A stretch of DNA of 16,319 nt from Betaproteobacteria bacterium (lineage in GTDB: Bacteria; Pseudomonadota; Gammaproteobacteria; Burkholderiales; SG8-41): NCBI GenBank assembly GCA_028292065.1, contig JAQGNC010000205.1, positions 1 through 16,319 of the forward strand, given 5' to 3'. Of this stretch, positions 6,369 through 13,064 are shown piece by piece; position 1 is the first letter of the stretch, and each line of letters starts with the position of its first letter. Below the pieces are notes generated by a model. The model had not been told where the DNA came from, ran no database searches, and saw only the letters and a program-made list of their open reading frames with translations. The position numbers and the translations under genes are program-made.

Positions 6369-8546
6369 ATGGACCGGCCCGAAATCTGGGGCGGGGTGGA
6401 GTGCACCGTCAATCGCGTCGACGATCGCTACCTCGACCAGCTCGAGCGCAGCGGTCACACGCAGCGGCTCGACGATCTCGACCGCTTCGCCGCGCTCGGC
6501 ATCAAGGCGCTGCGCTTCCCCGCGCTGTGGGAGCGGCTCGCGCCGGAATCTCCCGATGCGATCGACTGGCGCTGGACCGACGCCGCGCTGACCCGCCTGC
6601 GCGCGCTCGGCGTGCGTCCGATCGTCGGCTTCGTCCACCACGGCAGCGGTCCGCGCTATACGAGCCTGCTCGACGACGCTTTCGCGGACAAGCTCGCGCG
6701 CTATGCGCGCTGCTTCGCCGAGCGCTATCCGTGGGTCGACGCCTACACCCCGATCAACGAGCCCCTGACCACCGCACGCTTCAGCGGCCTTTACGGCCTG
6801 TGGTATCCCCACGCGCGCGACAGCCTGTCCTTTCTGCGGATCCTGTTGAACGAGTGCCGCGGCATCGCGGCCGCGATGCGCGAAGTGCGCGCGGTCAACC
6901 CGCGCGCGCAGCTCGTGCAGACCGACGACCTCGGCCGCACCCTGAGTACGCCCAGGCTCGCGTACCAGGCGAAGCTCGAGAACGAGCGTCGATGGCTCGC
7001 GTTCGATCTGCTGACCGGCCGCGTCGGCCGCAGCCACGCGCTGTACCGCTGGATACGCAAAGCGGGCATCGAAGCTCGCGAGCTCGACGTGCTCCGCTGC
7101 ACGCCGTGTCCTCCGGACATCCTCGGGATCAATCACTACATCACCAGCAACCGCTACATCGACGAGCGCGTCGCGAACTATCCGCAGCGCATTCACGGCG
7201 GCAACGGCAGGCATCGCTATGCGGACGTCGAAGCGGTGCGGGTCGGGAGCATCCCGGTGGTGCCGCCGGTGGCGGTGCTGCGCGAGGCGTGGGAGCGCTA
7301 CCGGCTGCCGCTTGCGGTGACCGAAGCGCACATCGGCTGCACCCGCGACGAGCAGATGCGCTGGCTCGTCGACATCTGGAGCGCGGCGACCGCGCTGCGT
7401 GACGAAGGCGCAGACGTACGCGCAGTGACGGTGTGGAGCCTGCTCGGCGCTTTCGACTGGGACAGCCTGGTCACGCGCGACCGCGGACATTACGAGCCGG
7501 GCGCGTTCGACGTGCGAGGCGCCGAGCCGCGGCCGACGGCGTTGTGCGGCGTCGTGCGTGCGCTCGCGTCGGGCGTGCAGCCCGACCATCTCGCCCTCGA
7601 CTCGCCGGGCTGGTGGCGCAGGCCGCATCGCGTCCTCTATCCGACGCGGTGGACTGCGCCTGATGCACCGGCGCAGCAGTTCGCGCCGAGCGTCACGGGC
7701 AAGCGCGAGATCCTCATCACCGGTGCGCGAGGCACCCTCGGCACGGCCTTCGCGCGGCTGTGCGAGCAGCGCGGCCTCGCGTATCGCCTGGTCGATCGCC
7801 AGACGCTCGACATCGCCGACGCGGAGTCGGTCGAGCGCGCGGTCGCGGCCTACTCGCCGTGGGCGGTCATCAACGCCGCGGGCTATTGCCGCGTTGACGA
7901 CGCCGAGCGCGAGCGCGACGCGTGCCGCCGCGGCAATGCGCTCGGGCCGACCCTGCTCGCGCGCGCGTGCGCGCAGCGCGGGGTGCCGCTCGTCACGTTC
8001 TCGAGCGATCTGGTTTTCGACGGACGATCGCGCTCTCCTTATCGCGAGAGCGACGGCGTCGCGCCGCTGTGCGTATACGGGCACTGCAAAGCCGAAGGCG
8101 AGAAAGACGTGCTCGAAGCGCATTCGGGTGCGCTCGTCGTGCGCACCAGCGCATTCTTCGGCCCGTGGGACGAGTACAATTTTGTCACGATGACGCTGCG
8201 CCGCCTGGCGAGCGGCGCGCGTGTCACTGCTGCGGAGGATATGACCGTGTCACCGACTTACGTTCCCGACCTCGTCAATGCGAGCCTCGACCTGCTGATC
8301 GACGGCGCGACCGGCATCTGGCATCTCGCCAACCAGGGCGCGACGTCGTGGGCCGACCTCGCGCGGCGCTCCGCCGACCTGCGCGGTTACGACGCCGAGC
8401 TCGTGGTGCCGGTGGCGTCCTCGACGCTCGGGCTGACGGCGCCGCGCCCGGTCTACAGTGCGCTCGGCACCGAGCGCGGAAACGGGATCATGCCGCCGCT
8501 GGAAGCCGCGCTCGAGCGCTACGCCGCGGAATGCGCCCTCGCATGA
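6369..8546 (+). CDS. Fusion protein: GH1-like beta-glycosidase domain plus RmlD-like sugar-nucleotide reductase domain
   Basis: A 725-residue protein with two enzyme domains not normally joined. Residues 1-425 resemble a GH1 TIM barrel: RFPALWERLAP (49-59), the acid/base motif PINEP (Glu131), GINHYITSNRY (253-263), a probable nucleophile Glu319 in VTEAHIG, and WSLLGAFDWDS (356-366), counterpart of the GH1 WSLxDNFEW motif. The classical GH1 HWDLP is replaced by HHGSGP. Residues 445-725 form an NAD(P)-binding extended SDR like dTDP-4-dehydrorhamnose reductase: TGARGTLG (451-458), NAAGYCRVDDAE (502-513) and a catalytic Tyr570-x-x-x-Lys574 with Ser545/546. The ATG at 6369 follows the preceding stop by four bases. 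An in-frame ATG at 6336 would overlap it and is less likely. Products could be a deoxysugar nucleotide or a trimmed glycan; neither can be read directly. The frame is continuous and the fusion looks genuine. Confidence 0.87.
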   Translation: MDRPEIWGGVECTVNRVDDRYLDQLERSGHTQRLDDLDRFAALGIKALRFPALWERLAPESPDAIDWRWTDAALTRLRALGVRPIVGFVHHGSGPRYTSLLDDAFADKLARYARCFAERYPWVDAYTPINEPLTTARFSGLYGLWYPHARDSLSFLRILLNECRGIAAAMREVRAVNPRAQLVQTDDLGRTLSTPRLAYQAKLENERRWLAFDLLTGRVGRSHALYRWIRKAGIEARELDVLRCTPCPPDILGINHYITSNRYIDERVANYPQRIHGGNGRHRYADVEAVRVGSIPVVPPVAVLREAWERYRLPLAVTEAHIGCTRDEQMRWLVDIWSAATALRDEGADVRAVTVWSLLGAFDWDSLVTRDRGHYEPGAFDVRGAEPRPTALCGVVRALASGVQPDHLALDSPGWWRRPHRVLYPTRWTAPDAPAQQFAPSVTGKREILITGARGTLGTAFARLCEQRGLAYRLVDRQTLDIADAESVERAVAAYSPWAVINAAGYCRVDDAERERDACRRGNALGPTLLARACAQRGVPLVTFSSDLVFDGRSRSPYRESDGVAPLCVYGHCKAEGEKDVLEAHSGALVVRTSAFFGPWDEYNFVTMTLRRLASGARVTAAEDMTVSPTYVPDLVNASLDLLIDGATGIWHLANQGATSWADLARRSADLRGYDAELVVPVASSTLGLTAPRPVYSALGTERGNGIMPPLEAALERYAAECALA

Positions 8547-9691
8547 GCAGGCGCATCGGCATCGCCGGAGCGGGTTTCGCGGGAGCGGTACTGGCGCACG
8601 AGCTCGCCGCCGGCGGGGATTATTCGATCCAGATCTTCGACGAGCGCCCCCACGTGGCAGGCAACTGCCACACCTCGCGCGATCCCGCGACCGGGATCAT
8701 GCTGCACCACTACGGGCCGCACATCTTCAACACCAGCCGCGAGGACGTGTGGGACTACGTCAACCGCTACGCGACCTTCGGCGTCTACACCAACCGGGTC
8801 AAAGCGAACACCGCGCGCGGCATGTTCTCGATGCCGATGAACCTGCTCACGATCAACCAGTTCTTCGGCAAGCGCATGGGGCCTGCGCAAGCGCGCGAAT
8901 TTCTCGCGAGCGTCGGCGACGCCTCGATCACCGAGCCGCAGAACTTCGAAGAGCAGGCGCTGCGCTTCCTCGGGCGCGAGCTCTACGAGAACTTCTTCTA
9001 CGGCTACACCAAGAAACAATGGGGTGTGGAGCCGACGGAGCTCCCGGCGTCGATACTCCAGCGCCTGCCGGTGCGCTTCAACTACGACGACAACTATTAC
9101 CAGCAGCGCTACCAGGGCATCCCGGTCGAAGGCTATACCGCGATCGTCGAGAAGCTGCTCGACCATCCCGCGATCGAAGTGCGGCTCGGTGAAAAGCTCC
9201 ACGCGAAAGACCGCGGCCAGTTCGACCATGTGTTCTGGAGCGGACCACTCGATTCATACTTCGACCACGAGCTCGGCAGGCTGCAATACCGCAGCCTCGT
9301 CTTCGAGCGCTTCGACGCGACCGGCGATTACCAGGGCAACCCGGTGATCAATTACTGCGAGGAATCGGTGAGCTGGACCCGGATCGCCGAGCACAAACAC
9401 TTCGCGCCGTGGGAAGAGCACGAGAAGACGGTGTGCTTTCGCGAGTACAGCAAGCTCGCGGAAGGTGCCGACATCCCGTATTACCCGCTGCGGCTGCAGG
9501 GCGACAAATCGATGCTCCAGCGCTACATGGACCTCGCTGAAAAAACTTCCGGCATCTCGTTCGTCGGACGCCTGGGCAGCTATCGCTACCTCGACATGCA
9601 CGTCGTCATCGGCGAATCCCTCGATTTCGCCCGGGCCTGCCTCGCGAGCCCGATGAGCGACTGGCCGAAGTTCAGCGGCAAGCCGCTGTAG
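8543..9691 (+). CDS. glf: UDP-galactopyranose mutase
   Basis: Glf is an FAD enzyme that contracts the ring of UDP-galactopyranose to UDP-galactofuranose, the donor for galactofuranose-containing surface glycans. The 382-residue length fits the bacterial family. The N-terminal dinucleotide-binding loop GAGFAG (9-14) is followed by FDERPHVAGNCHT and HHYGPHIFNT, both family hallmarks. Also typical are FFYGYTKKQWG, LPVRFNYDDNYY, YQGIPVEGYT and, near the end, GRLGSYRYLDMHVVIGE. The ATG at 8543 overlaps the preceding stop as ATGA, implying translational coupling. An in-frame ATG four codons earlier is possible. It is the last gene of the glycosyltransferase operon, and UDP-galactose could be supplied by the divergent galT. 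Confidence 0.95.
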   Translation: MSRRIGIAGAGFAGAVLAHELAAGGDYSIQIFDERPHVAGNCHTSRDPATGIMLHHYGPHIFNTSREDVWDYVNRYATFGVYTNRVKANTARGMFSMPMNLLTINQFFGKRMGPAQAREFLASVGDASITEPQNFEEQALRFLGRELYENFFYGYTKKQWGVEPTELPASILQRLPVRFNYDDNYYQQRYQGIPVEGYTAIVEKLLDHPAIEVRLGEKLHAKDRGQFDHVFWSGPLDSYFDHELGRLQYRSLVFERFDATGDYQGNPVINYCEESVSWTRIAEHKHFAPWEEHEKTVCFREYSKLAEGADIPYYPLRLQGDKSMLQRYMDLAEKTSGISFVGRLGSYRYLDMHVVIGESLDFARACLASPMSDWPKFSGKPL

Positions 9692-9692
9692 C

Positions 9693-9712
9693 CCGGCGGG
9701 CGGCGCCGCCGG
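9693..9712. terminator. GC hairpin after glf, weak terminator candidate
   Basis: CCGGCGG at 9693-9699 pairs perfectly with CCGCCGG at 9706-9712 across a 6-base loop. It starts two bases after the glf stop, between glf and the convergent small gene that ends at 9722. No T-run follows, so termination is unproven. Confidence 0.35.
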
Positions 9713-9721
9713 CGCCGTTCT

Positions 9722-9910
9722 TCACGCAAGCTGCTCCAGCTGCTCGAGGGCGGCTTCAACCGCTTTGCGTGCGTCCTGCCATTGCGCGGTCTTGTCAGTC
9801 TCGGACCCGTACTCGCTGCGCGTGTGCAATGCGACGTTCGCGGAGATCGATTGCAGTAGCGATAGCTGCGCGAGTTGCGCGGCCAGGATCTTCCTGAGCA
9901 GCTCTTCCAT
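9722..9910 (-). CDS. Small hypothetical protein, 62 residues, helical
   Basis: I do not recognise this family. The predicted protein begins MEELLRKILAAQLAQLSLLQ and ends with an Ala/Glu/Gln-rich stretch (AVEAALEQLEQLA), so two amphipathic helices or a short coiled coil are likely. It has no cysteines, no membrane segment and no signal peptide. The ATG at 9910 has a GAGG ribosome site seven bases upstream, which favours a real gene over chance. It lies 38 bases after the CRP/FNR-type gene on the same strand and is probably co-transcribed with it. The frame stays open upstream into the regulator gene, but that part is an antiparallel or out-of-phase reading without merit. Confidence 0.5.
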   Translation of the reverse strand: MEELLRKILAAQLAQLSLLQSISANVALHTRSEYGSETDKTAQWQDARKAVEAALEQLEQLA

Positions 9911-9948
9911 GGAAACCTCGCTGTCGGTTCGAAGGTGACGAGCCGTCT

Positions 9949-10803
9949 CTAGCAAGCGGGGTTCCGGACCTCGTACGCGTGACTGCCGTGCGCGGCGGCG
10001 CGCCCCTGGCGTGCCGGCGTGTCGTCCGGAGGCGCTGCGCCAAGCGCGTCTTCGTAATAATTCCTGATGATCGCGTAGCACTCGCACGACCGCTCTTCGA
10101 GGGCGCGCCGGTCGAGGACCGCGATCGCGCCGCGCCGGTAGCGAATCGCGCCGGAACGTTGCAGGTCACGGGCCACGATGTTCACCGTCGCACGGCGCAC
10201 GCCGAGCATCACGGCGAGAAACTCCTGCGTCAGCGCGAGCGAGTCGCGGCCGACGCGATCGTGGGTCATCAGCAGCCAGCGGCAGTAGCGCTGCTCCACG
10301 TGGTGAAGGCGGTTGCACGCCGCGAGCTGGCACGTCTGGTTGATGAATCCGTTCGCGTAGCGCTGGAGCGTCTGCGCGAGCGCGCCGCCGCGGATCAGCG
10401 CCGACTGCAGGTCCGCAGCGGTCATGACGAACGCTTCCGCCGGTGTGTGAAAGATGGCCGTGGTATGGCTTCGATCGACCGCGTGCAGTAGCGGCAGGCC
10501 GAGCATGCCTTCGTTGCCGATGGTATTGACTTCGGCGACCTCGCCGTCCTGCATGTAGACGAGCAGCGATGCCGCGCCGTGCAGGGGAAAGTACGCGTGG
10601 TGGATCGGCTGGCCGGCTTCGAGGACCACCTCGCGCGCGTTGAACGGGCGCCGCACCATCAAAGACAGCAAGTCGTCGCGCTCGTGCGCCGGCAGGGCGT
10701 CGAGGACGCGGTTCCTGCCCGGCACATTGAGGGCGGCCCGCGGCGAAGGTTCGACGCCGGGCGCAGGCCCGCCCATGAACCTGCTGAGGGACGCGTCGGT
10801 CAT
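9949..10803 (-). CDS. CRP/FNR-family transcriptional regulator
   Basis: A 284-residue regulator with an N-terminal cyclic-nucleotide-binding-like beta-roll (about 35-150, including HHAYFPLHGAASLLVYMQDG and NTIGNEGMLGLPLL) and a C-terminal winged helix (about 180-245, with LTQEFLAVMLGVRRATVN as the helix-turn-helix). No FNR-type N-terminal cysteine cluster is present. The lone Cys and His residues around QTCQLAACNRLHH are a recurrent feature of this subgroup. The effector is unknown. The ATG at 10803 overlaps the stop of the upstream small gene (ATGA) and has GGTGA just before it, so translation is likely coupled. The residues after the winged helix form an unconserved tail. Divergent placement against kaiC makes it a candidate regulator of the kai operon; that is inference. 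Confidence 0.9.
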   Translation of the reverse strand: MTDASLSRFMGGPAPGVEPSPRAALNVPGRNRVLDALPAHERDDLLSLMVRRPFNAREVVLEAGQPIHHAYFPLHGAASLLVYMQDGEVAEVNTIGNEGMLGLPLLHAVDRSHTTAIFHTPAEAFVMTAADLQSALIRGGALAQTLQRYANGFINQTCQLAACNRLHHVEQRYCRWLLMTHDRVGRDSLALTQEFLAVMLGVRRATVNIVARDLQRSGAIRYRRGAIAVLDRRALEERSCECYAIIRNYYEDALGAAPPDDTPARQGRAAAHGSHAYEVRNPAC

Positions 10804-11030
10804 CGTGTCACCGCGCTCTGCGCGGGCCCGGCCGCAGCAGCCGCGGCCGGCGCGCGTAAAAAGCCGTGCAGGCACGCGTCCGACACGCATTCCTCCCGCG
10901 TCGCGTAGCCATGTCCGGACTCCGCGACCGTGCTCGCGCCACGGCGCTGTTCCCAGCGCCAGCGCCCCGCAAGATCGTGGAAGAAGACCCACTCGGATGG
11001 CTCTGCCGCTTTCACGTGAGGGTGGGTCAT
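10800..11030 (-). CDS. Small protein of unknown function with Trp-rich core
   Basis: A predicted 76-residue protein. The core, about residues 12-58, reads SEWVFFHDLAGRWRWEQRR, then a Ser-Gly-Gly-like strand and ATREECVSDACLHGF. This resembles small DUF1508/DUF2188-like domains in which a WRWR-type strand is followed by a helix; the match is by eye and tentative. The C-terminal tail is Ala-rich (APAAAAAAGPAQ) and probably disordered. The ATG at 11030 has GGGGA seven to eight bases upstream, and its stop overlaps the start of the CRP/FNR-type gene by ATGA. A GTG at 11135 in the same frame would give 111 residues, but the extra part looks like upstream sequence. The overlap on both sides supports a genuine gene that sets the translation of the regulator. 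Confidence 0.6.
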   Translation of the reverse strand: MTHPHVKAAEPSEWVFFHDLAGRWRWEQRRGASTVAESGHGYATREECVSDACLHGFLRAPAAAAAAGPAQSAVTR

Positions 11031-11104
11031 GTGCAGTTCCCCGGCCGCGCCTTGCGGCGTGCCCTCGCCGAAGCGCTCCCCGTGCCGGATGATGGTGTTT
11101 TCAT
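11027..11104 (-). CDS. Possible 25-residue leader frame before the regulator operon
   Basis: ATG at 11104 is preceded by AAGGA about ten bases upstream, the clearest ribosome site in this leader. The frame encodes 25 residues beginning MKTPSSGTGS, is Arg/Lys-rich in its second half (ARARRKAR), and stops in an ATGA overlap with the next gene. No family is recognisable. It may be a leader peptide or translational coupler rather than a functional protein. It competes with reading the 76-residue gene from its upstream GTG. Confidence 0.3.
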   Translation of the reverse strand: MKTPSSGTGSASARARRKARPGNCT

Positions 11105-11138
11105 GGTCTGTGGTTCCTTTACGAACAGCGTACACGTC

Positions 11139-11153
11139 GCGGACGTCGTGCCA
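11139..11153 (-). promoter_or_regulatory. Sigma-54-like element before the regulator operon
   Basis: Minus-strand TGGCAC (plus 11148-11153) is followed after five bases by CCGC (plus 11139-11142), keeping the GG-N10-GC spacing of sigma-54 promoters. The -24 part is a full match, while the -12 part lacks the usual TT. It would start transcription about 20 bases before the ATG at 11104. In GC-rich DNA such a match can arise by chance. Confidence 0.2.
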
Positions 11154-11173
11154 CAGTCCCGAAAGCCGGTGCG

Positions 11174-11199
11174 CCGATAGGGCCGGCTGTCCCTATCGG
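11174..11199. promoter_or_regulatory. Perfect 9-bp inverted repeat, probable operator between regulator and kai operons
   Basis: CCGATAGGG at 11174-11182 and CCCTATCGG at 11191-11199 are exact reverse complements separated by eight bases (CCGGCTGT), so arm centres are 17 bases apart. It lies in the intergenic region between the leftward CRP/FNR operon and rightward kaiC, and ends one base before the proposed -35 of kaiC. It has no T-run and faces two promoters, so an operator is more likely than a terminator. The half-site is not the TTGAT of FNR or TGTGA of CRP. Confidence 0.55.
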
Positions 11200-11200
11200 G

Positions 11201-11230
11201 TTGAAGCCCCGGACCGATCCCGGTTAGCAT
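11201..11230 (+). promoter_or_regulatory. Candidate sigma-70 promoter for the kai operon
   Basis: TTGAAG at 11201-11206 (four of six to TTGACA) and TAGCAT at 11225-11230 (four of six to TATAAT) are separated by 18 bases. They lie about 30 bases before the kaiC ATG and directly after the 9-bp inverted repeat. Moderate matches, supported mainly by position. Confidence 0.4.
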
Positions 11231-11261
11231 TGGCGCTCCTCAGGGGGACCGAAAGACCTTA

Positions 11262-12722
11262 ATGACAGCGCACAAAAAACGCGCACGCGCGCACGAGACG
11301 CCGCCGGCCGGCATACGAAAAGCACAGAGCGGCATCGCGGGTCTCGATGAGATCACGGGCGGCGGCCTGCCCGCCGGACGCCCGACCCTGATCTGCGGCG
11401 GACCCGGCTGCGGCAAGACCATGCTCGCGATGGAATTCCTGGTGCGCGGCGCAACCGAGTTCGGCGAGCCGGGTGTGTTCATGTCTTTCGAGGAGACCGC
11501 GGACGATCTGGAACAGAACGTCGCCTCGATGGGTTTCGACCTGAAAGCCCTGCAGCGGCGCAGGAAAGTGGTCGTCGACGAAGTGCGTGTCGCGCGCAGC
11601 GAGATACACGAGACCGGCGAGTACGACCTCGAAGGCCTTTTCATCAGGCTCGGCCACGCGATCGATACGATCGGGGCGAAGCGGGTGGTGCTCGATACGC
11701 TCGAAGCGTTGTTCGGCGGTTTTTCCAACGCCGCAGTGCTGCGCGCCGAGTTGCGGCGCCTGTTCGACTGGCTCAAGCAGAAGAAGGTCACGGCGGTCAT
11801 CACCGGCGAGCGCGGCGACGGCCAGTTGACGCGGCAGGGACTCGAGGAATACGTGTCCGACTGCGTGATCCTGCTCGACCATCGGGTCGCGAACCAGCTC
11901 ACGATCCGCCGCCTGCGCATCGTCAAGTACCGCGGAACGGTGCACGGCACCGACGAATACCCGTTCCTGATCAGCCAGAAAGGCATCTCGGTCCTGCCGA
12001 TTACGTCGCTGACCCTGACGCATCGCGCCCCCACGAAGATCGTCTCCAGCGGCATCCCCGAGCTCGATACGGCTCTGGGCGGGGGCTTCTACGAGGCGAG
12101 CACGATACTGGTCTCCGGCATGGCGGGCACGGGAAAGAGCACATTCGCGGGGCACCTCGCCGCCGCGACGTGCGAACGCGGCGAGAAAGCGCTCTACGTC
12201 GGCCTCGAGCAATCGCCCGACGAGTTTCTGCGCAACATGCAGGGCATCGGGCTGCCGCTGCGGCGCTACGTGTCCGAAGGGCTGTTGCAGTTCCACGCGT
12301 TGCGCCCGAGCGCCCACGGTCTCGAGCTGCACCTGACGACCATTCATCAGTTCGTCGAAGAATTCAAGCCGCGCCTGGTCGTGATCGATGCGATCACCAG
12401 CTTCTTCGGCATGGGGCTGAACGCCGAGATCACTTCGATGCTCGTGCGCCTCATCGACTTTCTCAAGACGAAGCGAATCACCCTGTACATGACGAGCCTG
12501 TCGGACGAGGTGCGAGCCGCGGAGCGCGCGGGCGCGAACATCTCTTCGATTGTCGACACCTGGCTGCTGCTGTCTAACGAGGTAGCGAACGGCGCCAGGG
12601 TGCGCGCCGTGTCGGTCGTGAAAAGCCGCGGCATGGCGCACTCGAGCGCCATGCATCGATTCGCGATCACCCGAAAAGGCGTCACGGTGCAAAGCGTGCA
12701 GCCATTGCAGAGGATATCGTGA
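11262..12722 (+). CDS. kaiC: KaiC-family double-domain ATPase/autokinase
   Basis: KaiC proteins are tandem RecA-fold ATPases forming hexamers; in cyanobacteria CII autophosphorylates and CI drives the slow ATPase cycle that recruits KaiB. This 486-residue protein has both domains. CI has Walker A GGPGCGKT (46-53), SFEE with Glu77/Glu78, and Walker B VVLD (Asp145), at the same numbers as cyanobacterial KaiC. CII has Walker A GMAGTGKST (286-294), Glu316-Gln317 where the clock protein has Glu-Glu, and Walker B LVVID. The phosphosite segment reads NISSIVDTW, giving Ser428-Ser429 in place of Ser431-Thr432; the Thr426 equivalent is Ala. The C terminus lacks the long KaiA-binding tail, matching the absence of kaiA. 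It is first of a kaiC-kaiB-kinase-regulator operon and overlaps kaiB by GTGA. Closest in style to the KaiC2/KaiC3 proteins of non-photosynthetic bacteria; no clear ribosome site (GGGGG lies 14 bases upstream). Confidence 0.93.
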   Translation: MTAHKKRARAHETPPAGIRKAQSGIAGLDEITGGGLPAGRPTLICGGPGCGKTMLAMEFLVRGATEFGEPGVFMSFEETADDLEQNVASMGFDLKALQRRRKVVVDEVRVARSEIHETGEYDLEGLFIRLGHAIDTIGAKRVVLDTLEALFGGFSNAAVLRAELRRLFDWLKQKKVTAVITGERGDGQLTRQGLEEYVSDCVILLDHRVANQLTIRRLRIVKYRGTVHGTDEYPFLISQKGISVLPITSLTLTHRAPTKIVSSGIPELDTALGGGFYEASTILVSGMAGTGKSTFAGHLAAATCERGEKALYVGLEQSPDEFLRNMQGIGLPLRRYVSEGLLQFHALRPSAHGLELHLTTIHQFVEEFKPRLVVIDAITSFFGMGLNAEITSMLVRLIDFLKTKRITLYMTSLSDEVRAAERAGANISSIVDTWLLLSNEVANGARVRAVSVVKSRGMAHSSAMHRFAITRKGVTVQSVQPLQRIS

Positions 12723-13045
12723 GCAAAGCACCCGCACGTACGGCACCACGCAAGAGGGCCGCCAAAGGCGCCAAGTACGAGCTGTGTCTCTACGTCGCAG
12801 GCAACACCACCAAGTCATCGGCCGCGCTGGCGAACCTGAAGCGCATCGCCGACGAGCATCTCGCAGGCGAATACAGCATCAAGGTGATCGACCTGCTGAA
12901 GAACCCGGCGCTCGCCCGCGGCGACCAGATACTCGCGATCCCCACCCTGGTGCGGCGGCTGCCTTCGCCGATCCGCAAGATCATCGGCGATCTGTCCGAC
13001 ACCGAGCGCGTGCTCGTCGGACTCGACGTGAAGCCGCACGCGTAG
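12719..13045 (+). CDS. kaiB: KaiB-family protein
   Basis: KaiB is a small fold-switching thioredoxin-like protein that binds the CI ring of KaiC. The 108-residue product contains YELCLYVAGNTTKSSAALAN, VIDLLKNPALARGDQILAIP and RKIIGDLSDTERVLVGLD, all close to cyanobacterial KaiB. The first 17 residues are a basic extension (APRKRAAKGAK) absent from the core family. The GTG start overlaps the kaiC stop, and the family core begins at the expected distance. The fold-switch region and the conserved Gly-Asp-Leu-Ser segment are intact, so KaiC binding is plausible. Confidence 0.95.
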   Translation: MSKAPARTAPRKRAAKGAKYELCLYVAGNTTKSSAALANLKRIADEHLAGEYSIKVIDLLKNPALARGDQILAIPTLVRRLPSPIRKIIGDLSDTERVLVGLDVKPHA

Positions 13046-13064
13046 CGTCGACGGACCGGTTCCC

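Noticed and set aside
6243..8123. Long open frame (over 600 codons) on the minus strand antisense to the GH1-reductase fusion gene
   Set aside because: It is a GC-rich antisense shadow: Arg-rich, no motif or family resemblance, no ribosome site, and the plus strand has a clear two-domain protein.
11174..11199. Reading the perfect inverted repeat as an intrinsic terminator
   Set aside because: It lies between divergent operons, where no transcript should end, and has no T-run.
11259..12818. Long minus-strand open frame (about 519 codons) antisense to kaiC
   Set aside because: kaiC on the plus strand has all Walker and catalytic motifs; the antisense translation has none and shows biased composition.
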